A stretch of 64,000 nucleotides of DNA from a bacterium (lineage in GTDB: Bacteria; Pseudomonadota; Alphaproteobacteria; Rhodobacterales; Rhodobacteraceae). The notes under the pieces are model-generated. The model had not been told where the DNA came from. It made no database searches and saw only the letters and a list, made by a program, of their open reading frames with translations. How positions within the stretch are numbered: the stretch's first letter is position 1; every line of letters starts with the position of its first letter. The position numbers and the translations under genes are program-made. This document shows, piece by piece, positions 16,632 to 25,034 of this stretch. The DNA lies in the NCBI GenBank assembly GCA_016124195.1, contig WGOE01000001.1, forward strand, positions 124,001 through 188,000. The letters are read 5' to 3'.

Positions 16632-17192
16632 TTAGTTCTTTGGCGCCAGGGCGTTGCGACCGGCGAGCAGGACTGACACCTGATAGGCCTTGTCAGGCTT
16701 CATACCCGCCATGATCGCCGCCGCAGAAGCCGGTTGCATGCGACCCAGAAAGCCCGCCGCAAATTCGGGCGCCATGGTCTGGAACAAGGTGGCGGCATCC
16801 GCCGGTTTCATAGCCTCATAAACCGCGGTCAGTTGCGTCAAATCCTTCTCGGATGCACCATCCGCGATTGCGATGGTCTTCTTAAGATCGGCTTCGGCCT
16901 TCTGCAATTCGCCCATGCGTTTGGTTATCGCCTCATCTGCAAGGTTCATGGCGGCCATGCGCTCGGCCACGGCTTGTTCCTGCGCCTTTACCTGTGCTTC
17001 CCGACCGGCCAAAGCGGCGGCCAGCGCGGCTGGCGGCGTCGGGCAGTTCAACGGCGCCGCTGCGGGTTCAGCCGCCGAATTGGCCATGGCCACGCCAAGG
17101 CCGGATCCGAGCCGCAGCGCGCCTCCCGCTGCAAAAACGAGTGAAAGGATCACCAGAATTCCGCTGCCAAATCTCTTCCGTCGGACGGTCAT
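16632..17192 (-). CDS. motE: MotE-like motility protein (MgtE N-terminal-like domain)
   Basis: 186 residues: an N-terminal membrane or signal helix (about 9-35), a charged coiled coil (about 65-115, REAQVKAQEQAVAERMAAMN, MGELQKAEADLKK), and a C-terminal MgtE-N-type domain (KDLTQLTAVYEAMKPADAAT, FLGRMQPASAAAIMAGMKPD). MotE of Sinorhizobium is a periplasmic chaperone for MotC, which in turn protects MotB. Here it ends the minus-strand set fliL-membrane protein-motE and its start overlaps the upstream gene by four bases. Its presence supports a MotC-like role for the 736-residue protein at 4.9-7.1 kb. Confidence 0.8.
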   Translation of the reverse strand: MTVRRKRFGSGILVILSLVFAAGGALRLGSGLGVAMANSAAEPAAAPLNCPTPPAALAAALAGREAQVKAQEQAVAERMAAMNLADEAITKRMGELQKAEADLKKTIAIADGASEKDLTQLTAVYEAMKPADAATLFQTMAPEFAAGFLGRMQPASAAAIMAGMKPDKAYQVSVLLAGRNALAPKN

Positions 17193-17584
17193 TCCGCGGC
17201 CTCCAGGTCATTTCGCGTCTGCCGACGCCGGATGAAGCGCAGTTTGCGATCGGATTCCTCCTCTGATTCGACTGTCGAGGCGCGGGCGTGCGAAGTCGGC
17301 TCTGGCAGGTCGTGCATCGAGGCCAGCAACAATTCGATCCGTGCAGCCACCGCCTCGGCCCGCGCAGTCTGGCTTTCCAGCCCGACCGCGGAACTGGTTG
17401 CCGCCATCCGCGCCTTGTCCAGCGCCTTGGTCATGTCATCGACTTGGACCGACAGCACGGCAATTGCACCGCCCATGCCATTCTCGAGCGTGGTGAATTT
17501 CTTGAGACGGCTAGCAAGGACCATGCAGTAAATCGCGGCGCCAAATGCGCCCGCCGACAGAAGGATATCGGAAATAAGGTTCAT
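17189..17584 (-). CDS. Small membrane-anchored protein between fliL and motE (DUF6468-like)
   Basis: 131 residues with one N-terminal transmembrane helix (about 8-27, ILLSAGAFGAAIYCMVLASRL), then an amphipathic helix with alternating hydrophobics (AIAVLSVQVDDMTKALDKAR) and a charged tail. From memory, such proteins in alphaproteobacterial flagellar loci are called DUF6468; this needs a profile search. It is co-transcribed with fliL (nine-base gap) and motE (four-base overlap), so a stator or basal-body role is likely but unknown. Confidence 0.65.
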   Translation of the reverse strand: MNLISDILLSAGAFGAAIYCMVLASRLKKFTTLENGMGGAIAVLSVQVDDMTKALDKARMAATSSAVGLESQTARAEAVAARIELLLASMHDLPEPTSHARASTVESEEESDRKLRFIRRRQTRNDLEAAE

Positions 17585-17593
17585 CTTGCCCTC

Positions 17594-18091
17594 TCAGTCC
17601 AAAACAAATTCTGTAACGAGAAGGTCGCGGACACGCCCCTCACCTGTCACAATCTGGATTCGTCGCAGCATCTGGCTACGCAAGCGGACCAAAGCGTCCG
17701 GATCCTCCAGCTCTGCCGTCTCAACCGCGCGCAGATAGCCATTGAGGACATCAAGGATCCGCGGGACAAGGGCCGTAACTTCCTCCGCCTTGGGTTTGTT
17801 GACTTCCAGCTGCGCGGTGAAGCGCAGGTGGTGATTGTCCGAAACCTTGCCCAGGGATATCGTGACTGGCGCGATTGGCACGAAGGCGATGTCGGGCGCC
17901 GGTTCGGTTCCGGCCATTCCAGCAGAGCCTTCCGCTTTGGGTGCCAGAATCATTCCCGAATAGACGGCATAGAACCCCCCGCCACCGAGGCCCAGAAACA
18001 GCACCAGCCCAAGGATCAGGGGCAGTTTCGATTTTTTCTTTTGAGCCGCGTCCTGCAGCGCTTCGGCTTCGGCCAAAGGAACCTCCATCAT
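17594..18091 (-). CDS. fliL: FliL-family stator/basal-body protein (copy 2)
   Basis: 165 residues with a cytoplasmic lysine-rich lead (KKKSKLP), a transmembrane helix (about 24-45), and a periplasmic FliL domain (FVPIAPVTISLGKVSDNHHL, then EEVTALVPRILDVLNGYLRA, ending VRDLLVTEFVLD). It is the first gene of a minus-strand trio, divergent from fliF across about 86 bases holding a CtrA-like box. It is clearly different from copy 1 at 1917-2381. The LVTEFVLD ending is the standard alphaproteobacterial FliL ending, so this copy is the more typical one. The first two codons are both ATG. Confidence 0.88.
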   Translation of the reverse strand: MMEVPLAEAEALQDAAQKKKSKLPLILGLVLFLGLGGGGFYAVYSGMILAPKAEGSAGMAGTEPAPDIAFVPIAPVTISLGKVSDNHHLRFTAQLEVNKPKAEEVTALVPRILDVLNGYLRAVETAELEDPDALVRLRSQMLRRIQIVTGEGRVRDLLVTEFVLD

Positions 18092-18122
18092 CTCTGTTGG
18101 AACGAAGATAGATCAGGTCCTA

Positions 18123-18137
18123 CTAACCGATTGTTAA
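18123..18137. promoter_or_regulatory. Candidate CtrA box between fliL and fliF
   Basis: ctaaccgattgttaa: CTAA, seven bases, TTAA, one mismatch from the CtrA full site TTAA-N7-TTAA. It lies midway between the divergent fliL and fliF starts. In Rhodobacter sphaeroides the fla2 flagellar genes are switched on by the CckA-ChpT-CtrA pathway, so this site plausibly drives both operons. Confidence 0.6.
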
Positions 18138-18177
18138 GACCGACTCTTCAATGTGGCCTCGAAGGGCAGAAGCCCAA

Positions 18178-19797
18178 ATGGAGACCACCGTGCAGAACCT
18201 GCTCTCGCTCTGGGCCAATCTCAGCAACAGCCGACGCGGCATCCTGGTTGGCGCAACTGTGGCGATGTTCCTCGCCGTCCTCGGCCTCGCGCGGTTCGCC
18301 GGGCAGACCGACATGGCACTTTTGTACTCCGGCCTCGACAGCTCATCTGCGGGCGCGGTCGTGGCGGCCCTGGATCAGCAAGCCGTCGCCTATGAGGTGC
18401 GCGGCGATGCCATCTATGTCGACCAGTCCAAGCGCGACAGCCTGCGGATGACCCTTGCCGCGCAGGGCCTGCCCGCGACTGGGGGGAATGGCTATGAACT
18501 GCTTGATTCCCTTTCAGGTTTCGGCACGACCTCGCAGATGTTCGACGCGGCGTACTGGCGCGCCAAGGAAGGGGAGTTGGCGCGGACCGTTCTGGCCCTG
18601 CCAGAGATCAGGTCTGCCCGTGTCCACGTGGCCGAGGCGCCGACCCAATTGTTTCAGGACAAGTCCAAACCCACGGCCAGCGTGACGGTGACAACACGGT
18701 CAGGAGCCCTGACCCCGGATCAGGCCAAGGCGATCCGGCATCTTGTTGCCGGCGCCGTGTCGGGGATGCTGCCCGATGATGTGGCGGTCATCGATTCCGT
18801 GGCGGGACTGATTCCCTCCGAAACGGATGCCTCGGCCCCGAATACGGCGAGCGCCGCCAAGGCCGCTGAAATCAAACAGAATGTCGAACGGCTGCTTGCC
18901 GCGCGGGTTGGTCCGGGCAAGGCCGTGGTTGAAGTGAACGTCGATGTCGTGACCGACAGAGAAGAGGTCAATCAGCGCACGCTCGATCCTCAGGGCAAGG
19001 TTGCGATTTCGACCGACACGCAGGACAAGAGCGGAACGTCATCGGGCAATGACGGTTCGGTGACCGTCGCCTCGAACCTGCCCAGCGGCGCGGCCGGCGC
19101 AGGTGGGTCGAATCAGAGCCAGACCTCTGACAAGTCCGAGCGGGTGAATTATGAGGTCTCTGAGACCAACCGCCAGGTGATCAAGCTGCCCGGCGCCGTA
19201 GCCAAACTGTCTGTCGCCGTTCTCGTTGATCAAGAAACCGTGACAGCCGCAGATGGGTCCACAAGTCTTCAACCACGCAGTGACGCCGAACTTGCCACGC
19301 TGAAGGAACTTGTCGCCTCGGCAATCGGGCTGGACACGACGCGGGGCGATGTGCTGACCCTGAAATCGCTGCCGTTTCAACAACGCCCGGTCGAAGGGAC
19401 GCTGGCCGAGGCCGGCGCTTTCGCTTCGCTTGGCTCGATCAACCTGATGCTGGTGATCCAGCTCGTCGTCCTGTCGCTGGTTGCGCTGATCTTGGGGCTG
19501 TTCGTCATTCGGCCGATCCTGACCTCTTCGTCGCGGGGCCAGGGCCAGCTTCCGGCACAACTGCCACCCTTGTCCCTGCCCGGCGATCTCAGCAAGGCCG
19601 AAGACGCGGCGTTGACGGGCGAAATCGACGATGGCGGAATTTTCCCGCAAGTCGCTGATTTTTCAGAACAAGAGGCTGCGATGACCGGTGTCGAGACTGA
19701 CCCAGTGGCCCGTTTGCGCCGTCTCATCGACGAACGGCAATCCGAATCCATCGAAATTCTGCGCGCCTGGATGGAAAATGATGAGGAACCCGCGTGA
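18178..19797 (+). CDS. fliF: Flagellar MS-ring protein FliF
   Basis: Builds the MS ring in the inner membrane, base of rod, export gate and C ring. Product of about 539 residues: N-terminal helix (ILVGATVAMFLAVLGLARFA), a YscJ/FliF domain with LLYSGLDSSSAGAVV, LPATGGNGYELLD and ARVHVAEAP, a second periplasmic domain ending in EVSETNRQVIKLPGAVAKLS, a C-terminal helix (LMLVIQLVVLSLVALILGLF), and a FliG-binding tail (RLRRLIDERQSESIEILRAW). I chose the ATG at 18178 over 18151 because the CtrA-like box ends only 13 bases before 18151 and gaaggg lies upstream of 18178. The stop overlaps fliH. Confidence 0.95.
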   Translation: METTVQNLLSLWANLSNSRRGILVGATVAMFLAVLGLARFAGQTDMALLYSGLDSSSAGAVVAALDQQAVAYEVRGDAIYVDQSKRDSLRMTLAAQGLPATGGNGYELLDSLSGFGTTSQMFDAAYWRAKEGELARTVLALPEIRSARVHVAEAPTQLFQDKSKPTASVTVTTRSGALTPDQAKAIRHLVAGAVSGMLPDDVAVIDSVAGLIPSETDASAPNTASAAKAAEIKQNVERLLAARVGPGKAVVEVNVDVVTDREEVNQRTLDPQGKVAISTDTQDKSGTSSGNDGSVTVASNLPSGAAGAGGSNQSQTSDKSERVNYEVSETNRQVIKLPGAVAKLSVAVLVDQETVTAADGSTSLQPRSDAELATLKELVASAIGLDTTRGDVLTLKSLPFQQRPVEGTLAEAGAFASLGSINLMLVIQLVVLSLVALILGLFVIRPILTSSSRGQGQLPAQLPPLSLPGDLSKAEDAALTGEIDDGGIFPQVADFSEQEAAMTGVETDPVARLRRLIDERQSESIEILRAWMENDEEPA

Positions 19798-20393
19798 TGG
19801 CCCTGAAACTTGAAGTCTTCGATGTCGATGCCAAACCCGAGAAATCCCATACCGTCGTCCTGGATCGGGTGGCCCTGGAGGATGAAAAGCTCGCCTCCTA
19901 TGAGACGGGCTACAAGGCGGGATGGGACGATGCTGCCGCGGCGCAGGGCGAAGAGCAGACGGCGATCCGTGCCGAACTGGCCCGCAATCTTCAGACACTG
20001 AATTTCACCTATCAAGAAGCGCGTAGCCACGTTCTCAAGGCAGTTGAGCCTCTTTTGTTACAGATCGTCGGGCAACTCTTGCCGGAAATCGCGAGGGAAG
20101 TGCTGGCTCCCTTCATCTTGGAAACCCTGATGCCGCTGGCCGAAGGGCTGGGGGATGCCCCCGTCACGCTGGTTCTCAACCCGGTGGCGCGCGATCCCAT
20201 CGAATCGCTGCTGACGCAGGCAACCGGCCTGCCCCTGACGATCGAAGAAGAACCGACCCTTGGCGAAGGTCAGGTCTACATCCGCCTCGGCTCTGTGGAA
20301 ACGCAGGTCGATCTCGACAAGGCAACCGCAGACATCGCCGCCGCCGTGCGCGGCTTCTTCGAACTTCCTGGAAAGGACCGACCCAATGGATAA
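19797..20393 (+). CDS. fliH: Flagellar export ATPase regulator FliH-like
   Basis: 198 residues. The N-terminal stretch has a glycine-spaced helix (YETGYKAGWDDAAAAQGEEQ), the middle part resembles FliH/HrpE helices (EARSHVLKAVEPLLLQIVGQ), and the C-terminal alpha/beta domain ends VYIRLGSVETQVDLDKATAD. FliH ties the ATPase FliI to the C ring through FliN. It lies directly between fliF and fliN with overlaps on both sides, as expected. FliH is poorly conserved, so context carries much of the call. The ATG at 19797 overlaps the fliF stop; a GTG three bases earlier is possible. Confidence 0.8.
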   Translation: MALKLEVFDVDAKPEKSHTVVLDRVALEDEKLASYETGYKAGWDDAAAAQGEEQTAIRAELARNLQTLNFTYQEARSHVLKAVEPLLLQIVGQLLPEIAREVLAPFILETLMPLAEGLGDAPVTLVLNPVARDPIESLLTQATGLPLTIEEEPTLGEGQVYIRLGSVETQVDLDKATADIAAAVRGFFELPGKDRPNG

Positions 20394-20655
20394 CCCGGCC
20401 GACAGCAACCCCTTCGCGCAGGTCCCGATCGAGGTCACGATCTCGGTCGGCAAGGCACGTCCGCTGGTCAAGGATCTGCTGCGGCTAAGCCGCGACGCCG
20501 TTCTGCCGCTCGACCGCAGGGTCGATGATCCGGTGGAGCTTTATGTCGGCGACCGTCTCATCGCCCGCGGCGAACTGCAGGAATTGGAGGGCGAACAGGC
20601 TGGCCAGCTTGCCGTCCGTCTGACCGAGGTGGCAAATCTGCGGGGCGGGCTTTGA
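20386..20655 (+). CDS. fliN: Flagellar motor switch protein FliN
   Basis: C-ring switch component. At 89 residues it is close to the minimal SpoA domain: PIEVTISVGKARPLVKDLLR, then LDRRVDDPVELYVGDRLIAR, then a closing LAVRLTEVANL. It starts eight bases inside fliH and its stop overlaps the TTG of fliP, so the fliF-fliH-fliN-fliP genes form one coupled operon. The partners fliG and fliM are not in this window. Confidence 0.92.
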   Translation: MDNPADSNPFAQVPIEVTISVGKARPLVKDLLRLSRDAVLPLDRRVDDPVELYVGDRLIARGELQELEGEQAGQLAVRLTEVANLRGGL

Positions 20656-21377
20656 AACGCATCCTCGCTCTGGCCATTCTGGCCGCCTTGCTGGCAGAGC
20701 CGGCCATGGCACAATCGCTTTCGCTGAATTTCGGGGACAACAGCTCGCTGGCAACGCGGTCGGTCGAGATCATTCTTCTGGTGACCTTGCTGAGCATCGT
20801 GCCCGGGCTTGCCGTGATGGTGACCTGTTTTCCCTTCATCGTCACGGTTTTGTCGATCATGCGGCAGGCCCTCGGCCTCCAGCAGTCGCCCCCCAACATG
20901 GTAATTGTCAGCCTCGCCCTCTTTCTCACCTGGTTCGTGATGGATCCGGTCTTCACCGAAGCCTGGACCAAAGGGGTTGAGCCGCTGACTTCGGGCCAGA
21001 TCGAGGTGCAACAGGCGATTCCGCTGATCATCCAGCCGTTCCGGGGATTCATGGCGGGACGGACGAATCCGGATACTTTCCGGGCTCTGGAGGCTCTGCG
21101 ACCCGGCGAGACCGCAAAACTGGCCGATGCGCCGCTGTCACTGCTGGTGCCGTCCTTCATGCTTTCCGAGATCTCGCGCTCGTTCCAGATCGGATTTCTG
21201 ATCTATCTGCCATTTCTGATCATCGACCTCGTCACTGCCGCCATCCTGATGTCGATGGGCATGATGATGGTGCCGCCGGCTGTAGTTTCCCTGCCCTTCA
21301 AACTGGCATTCTTCGTTGTCGCGAACGGCTGGACCCTGGTTTCTGGCGCCCTTGTGCGCAGCTATACAGGTGGCTGA
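20652..21377 (+). CDS. fliP: Flagellar type III export protein FliP
   Basis: Export-gate membrane protein with a cleavable signal (MKRILALAILAALLAEPAMA), unusual for such components but typical of FliP. Family motifs: FPFIVTVLSIMRQALGLQQSPPNMVIVSLALFLTWFVM near 55-95, LVPSFMLSEISRSFQIGFLIYLPFLIIDLV and SMGMMMVPPAVVSLPFKLAFFV toward the end. 241 residues, usual length. The start codon is TTG at 20652, fixed by the overlap with the fliN stop and by the signal peptide. It is the last gene of its operon, followed by a hairpin terminator. Confidence 0.95.
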   Translation: MKRILALAILAALLAEPAMAQSLSLNFGDNSSLATRSVEIILLVTLLSIVPGLAVMVTCFPFIVTVLSIMRQALGLQQSPPNMVIVSLALFLTWFVMDPVFTEAWTKGVEPLTSGQIEVQQAIPLIIQPFRGFMAGRTNPDTFRALEALRPGETAKLADAPLSLLVPSFMLSEISRSFQIGFLIYLPFLIIDLVTAAILMSMGMMMVPPAVVSLPFKLAFFVVANGWTLVSGALVRSYTGG

Positions 21378-21408
21378 CACCGCGTCGCGCCAAAGCCGAA
21401 ACCCCGAT

Positions 21409-21446
21409 ATGGCTCAGGCCCCGCAGCAACGCGGGGCCTGAGCCAT
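21409..21446. terminator. Bidirectional hairpin between convergent fliP and flgI
   Basis: A perfect 16-base-pair stem (atggctcaggccccgc and its complement) around a six-base agcaac loop, lying between the fliP stop (21377) and the flgI stop (21459). There is no strong T-run on the plus side; a short TTT follows on the minus side. The symmetry and position fit termination of both convergent operons. Confidence 0.75.
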
Positions 21447-21458
21447 TGACCGGTCCTG

Positions 21459-22562
21459 TCAGTTCACCAGGAACTCTGCGTGCAACGCTCCGGCCGCGTT
21501 GATGCTTTTGAGAATGTCGATCATGTCATGCGGTGCCACGCCAAGCGCATTCAGGCCGGCTACAACCTGCGAGAGGTTCGCGCCACCCTGCACCTCTGCC
21601 AATCCGGTGCCTGGGGCATTCTGAATTTCAGCATTGGTCCGCGGTACCACGATCGTCTCACCGGCGGCGAAGGGATTGGGCTGCGAGACCTGTGGCATTT
21701 CGTCGACACGGAGCGTCAGGTTGCCCTGCGCGATCGCGACATGGCTGATGCGGACATCATCATCCATGACGATGGTGCCACTGCGCTGATCAACCACGAC
21801 TCGCGCCCTAGTCTGAGGCTCGACCGTCAGATTTTCCAACTTCGCGATCACATGCGCGGGGGAGGACATATGTGTCGCATCGATATTCAACGACACGGTG
21901 CCAGCGTCCTGCATGACCGCCACTTTCCCGCCAAAGGCGCTGTTGATCGCCGCCTCGATCCGTCCAGCTGTGGTGAAATCGGGCGAGCGCAGCGCAAGGC
22001 GCACCGAATGCATCTGGCTGAAATCGAACTGGACCTCTCGTTCGACATGAGCGCCTGCCGGGATCGTGCCGGCCGTGGGCACGCCTTGCGTCACCTTCGA
22101 CCCTTGCCCCTCGGCCGAAACGCCGCCCGAGATGATCGTGCCCTGCGCCACGGCATAGATCTGCCCGTCCGCCCCGTTGAGCGGTGTCATCACCAAGGTT
22201 CCGCCCAGCAGGCTTTTCGCATCCCCAATCGCCGAGACGGTGACGTCGATCCGCCCACCCGCCCGCGAGAACGGAGGCAGGGTTCCGGTCACGAAGACCG
22301 CCGCCACGTTCTTGGGCTGGAACTGTTCGCCGGACACGTTGACACCGAGGCGCTCCAGCAGGTTCGACATGATTTCGGCCGTGAAGGGCGAATTGCGCAG
22401 GCCATCCCCGGTGCCGTTGAGCCCGACGACAAGGCCGTAGCCGACCAGGTCGTTGCCGCGCACCCCGTCAAACTCGACCAGATCCTTGATCCGGATCGAC
22501 TGGGCCTGAACCGGCAAGGCCAGAACGGCGGCGAACCCCAACAAGACAGCGCGCAGCATCAT
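21459..22562 (-). CDS. flgI: Flagellar P-ring protein FlgI
   Basis: Periplasmic P-ring subunit, assembled with FlgA help. 367 residues, family length. Signal peptide (MMLRAVLLGFAAVLALPVQA) followed by the signature SIRIKDLVEFDGVRGNDLVG and YGLVVGLNGTGD; later NVAAVFVTGTLPPFSRAGGR and the C-terminal VVAGLNALGVAPHDMIDILK. It overlaps flgL by four bases (ATGA) and is the last gene of the minus-strand hook block. Note that flgA is about 20 kb away in another operon. Confidence 0.96.
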   Translation of the reverse strand: MMLRAVLLGFAAVLALPVQAQSIRIKDLVEFDGVRGNDLVGYGLVVGLNGTGDGLRNSPFTAEIMSNLLERLGVNVSGEQFQPKNVAAVFVTGTLPPFSRAGGRIDVTVSAIGDAKSLLGGTLVMTPLNGADGQIYAVAQGTIISGGVSAEGQGSKVTQGVPTAGTIPAGAHVEREVQFDFSQMHSVRLALRSPDFTTAGRIEAAINSAFGGKVAVMQDAGTVSLNIDATHMSSPAHVIAKLENLTVEPQTRARVVVDQRSGTIVMDDDVRISHVAIAQGNLTLRVDEMPQVSQPNPFAAGETIVVPRTNAEIQNAPGTGLAEVQGGANLSQVVAGLNALGVAPHDMIDILKSINAAGALHAEFLVN

Positions 22563-23566
22563 AGGAAACTCACCAGGCTGAGGCGCGAGGCGCGCGCAGT
22601 AAGCGTGTAAAGCGTTTGCAATTGACCCTGTGTCTCCTGGAATTTGGAGGCGGTTTCATAGGGATCCACCGACATCAGGTTCAGACGGGCGGTTTCCAGC
22701 GCGCTCTTTTCGGCATCGTTGCGCGTCGCGGCGTTCTGGATCGTGGCCTCGGTTGTGCCCAGCCGCGCCCCAAGTTCGGCAAGGATCGTCTGCGAGCCGG
22801 ACAGGGCCTGTCCGGACCGCTTGGCCAGATCGGCGCGTGAGGCATCACTGCCCTGCAACACACCACGCGACAAAAGTGCACCCAGCGCCAGACCCTTGAG
22901 CGTGGAGATGATGGCCGGGTCCTTGGCGGTGACATCGACCTGAGCGGTCTGGCCCGGACCAATCGCCACAGGCGCAAGCGGATCACCGCCCGAGTAAACC
23001 TGGGCGGCATAGCCATTGGGATCGTCAAACCAAGTGTTGACGGCCGTCTCGACCTCACTTGACGAGATGGCCCCAGAGGCCGTGATGGCCCCCTGCAGGG
23101 CCGTCAGAAGATTATCGGCATTCGTCACGGCCGATTGATCACTTTTGACACCGGAAAATACAGATCGGTCCCCGAACCGCGTGTTCAGGGCCGACATGAC
23201 CGTCTCGAGCTTGTGCGCGGCATCGGCCCCAAGGGAATCGACCACCGTGGTGGAATTGCTGGACGCGCCGGCGAGCATGGCGGCGCCGAGCGTGCTCGAC
23301 TGATCGCTGATCGTGCCAAGCGCCACCTGCATGACGCTGGTGATGACCTGCGTTTCAGAGGTTACGGAACCATAGGCCGCCAGCTGGGTCAGGCTCGATT
23401 CGATGCCTGCAATCGGGACATAATTGCCCTTCAATCGCGCGGTCTGGTCCGAGACGAGGCCCGTCGTGGCCTCGGTCGAAAGTGTCTGCATGGCGGATTT
23501 GAGATTGGCACCCTGACGGCTGAGGATCAGGGATTGCGCCATATCGCCGACGGAAAAGGTTTGCAT
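22559..23566 (-). CDS. flgL: Flagellar hook-filament junction protein FlgL
   Basis: Second hook-associated protein, joining FlgK to the filament. 335 residues with a flagellin-like N-terminal helix (SLILSRQGANLKSAMQTLST) and a C-terminal helix (ARLNLMSVDPYETASKFQET). The middle is a variable domain rich in small residues. Position between flgK and flgI and size support FlgL rather than flagellin. The gap to flgK is one base, so it is co-translated. Confidence 0.88.
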   Translation of the reverse strand: MQTFSVGDMAQSLILSRQGANLKSAMQTLSTEATTGLVSDQTARLKGNYVPIAGIESSLTQLAAYGSVTSETQVITSVMQVALGTISDQSSTLGAAMLAGASSNSTTVVDSLGADAAHKLETVMSALNTRFGDRSVFSGVKSDQSAVTNADNLLTALQGAITASGAISSSEVETAVNTWFDDPNGYAAQVYSGGDPLAPVAIGPGQTAQVDVTAKDPAIISTLKGLALGALLSRGVLQGSDASRADLAKRSGQALSGSQTILAELGARLGTTEATIQNAATRNDAEKSALETARLNLMSVDPYETASKFQETQGQLQTLYTLTARASRLSLVSFL

Positions 23567-23567
23567 G

Positions 23568-25025
23568 TCACATATCCAATAGGCGTTGAATCATGTCGTC
23601 CACGGTCTTCATGACCTTGGCATTGGCGGCGTAGGATTGTTCGACTTGCAGCAGGGACTGCATTTCCTGATCGGTATCCACCGCGCCCTGCGCCTCCATG
23701 GCGGTGAAGCTGTTCAACCGAGTGGCAGCATAGGTGGCTTGTCCCTGCGCCGTCAGCTTGCTGGAGGCGGCAGATGACAGAAGGTCGCTGGCCAGTACCG
23801 AAAAACTGCGCGCGCCGGCCATGAACCCACCAGAGACCGGTGTTCGATCTGACGTGAAGGCCGCGTTCAGGCTTGAAAGCAAGGTGCTGTCGCCCACGTT
23901 GCCGGGTGCCGTCGCCCCCAGACCATCGCGCAAACGCCAGATCGCGCCACCTTGCGTGGGATCGGCGGCCGCGTTCAGGGAAAGGCGCTGCGCCAGACCG
24001 ACCTCGTTGGCAGGATCGAAGGCCGCGCCACTGTCGGTGAACAGGCCCGGATCTCCGGGCGCCTGAGTGCTGTCCACGTTCGGATCCTGGAACCTTTCGA
24101 CCAGATCACGGGCCACGCCATCGATCTGCGCCTGCGCCGAGACGCCAAGATCGTCACGGATGGCAAAGTTGGCGGCGAGCGACCCGCCCAGAATGGGCGA
24201 CGACTCCCCCGAAGTCGGGATGGCGCGCCCGTTCAATGTCAATCCGGACAGGCCACCTGATTGCAGCGTCATCGCCGGAGAAATTGCCGCGGTGGTCGAA
24301 AACCCGAAGACCGAAGCCTTCGTATCAAGAAGAACGCCGCCATTGGTGGTATAAAGCGATACCGAGCCGTCGTCGTTCTGCATTTCACGCAACGGCACGA
24401 TCTGGGCAATCTGATCGACAACCTGCTGACGCTGATCCTGCAGCGCGGAAGTATCCGTCCCGGCGCCATTTCCGCGACGGATCTGCAGGTTGAGCTGATC
24501 GGCTCTTTGCAGCGCGTCGTTGAGCTGCCTGACCTCTGCCCCGATTTCGGTATCAGCGGCGGTTCTTGCCGACTGGATATCCTTCCCGATCGCCGCAATG
24601 CCCGAGACCAGAGTCCGCGCGGCATCGCCAACAGCGGTCAACCTTGGTTCGGACTCAGGATGGGAGGCCGCCTCGGTCAAGGCCGAGTTGAGCGCTGCGA
24701 CACGACCGCTCAGGGAATAGGCCTGATCGGGGGTGCCGATCGTCGTTTCGATGCGCTGATAGAAAGCTGTGACGGCATCCGCGCCGCCCTGTTCGGCCTG
24801 GGCCAGCCGCCGATCGCTGATCAGCGGCTGGTTAACCACACGGTTGGTACCAACAATCCGGACACCCTGACCGTTCGTGTAAACCGCCTGAGACGTAAGG
24901 TTCAACGTGCGACGCGCATATCCCGCTGTCGTCGCATTCGCGATGTTGGACGAGACCAGTTCTGCCGCTTTGGACGCGGCGGTCAGCCCTGACAGAGCGC
25001 TGGAGAAGGCGTTCGCAATGGTCAC
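23568..25025 (-). CDS. flgK: Flagellar hook-associated protein FlgK
   Basis: First hook-filament junction protein. 485 residues: conserved N-terminus (ALSGLTAASKAAELVSSNIANATTAGYARR), a central region with DQRQQVVDQIAQIVPL, and a C-terminal signature (VDTDQEMQSLLQVEQSYAAN, AKVMKTVDDMIQRLL). It sits between flgE and flgL with nine- and one-base gaps in the normal flgE-flgK-flgL order. Confidence 0.95.
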   Translation of the reverse strand: MTIANAFSSALSGLTAASKAAELVSSNIANATTAGYARRTLNLTSQAVYTNGQGVRIVGTNRVVNQPLISDRRLAQAEQGGADAVTAFYQRIETTIGTPDQAYSLSGRVAALNSALTEAASHPESEPRLTAVGDAARTLVSGIAAIGKDIQSARTAADTEIGAEVRQLNDALQRADQLNLQIRRGNGAGTDTSALQDQRQQVVDQIAQIVPLREMQNDDGSVSLYTTNGGVLLDTKASVFGFSTTAAISPAMTLQSGGLSGLTLNGRAIPTSGESSPILGGSLAANFAIRDDLGVSAQAQIDGVARDLVERFQDPNVDSTQAPGDPGLFTDSGAAFDPANEVGLAQRLSLNAAADPTQGGAIWRLRDGLGATAPGNVGDSTLLSSLNAAFTSDRTPVSGGFMAGARSFSVLASDLLSSAASSKLTAQGQATYAATRLNSFTAMEAQGAVDTDQEMQSLLQVEQSYAANAKVMKTVDDMIQRLLDM

Positions 25026-25034
25026 TTACCCCTC

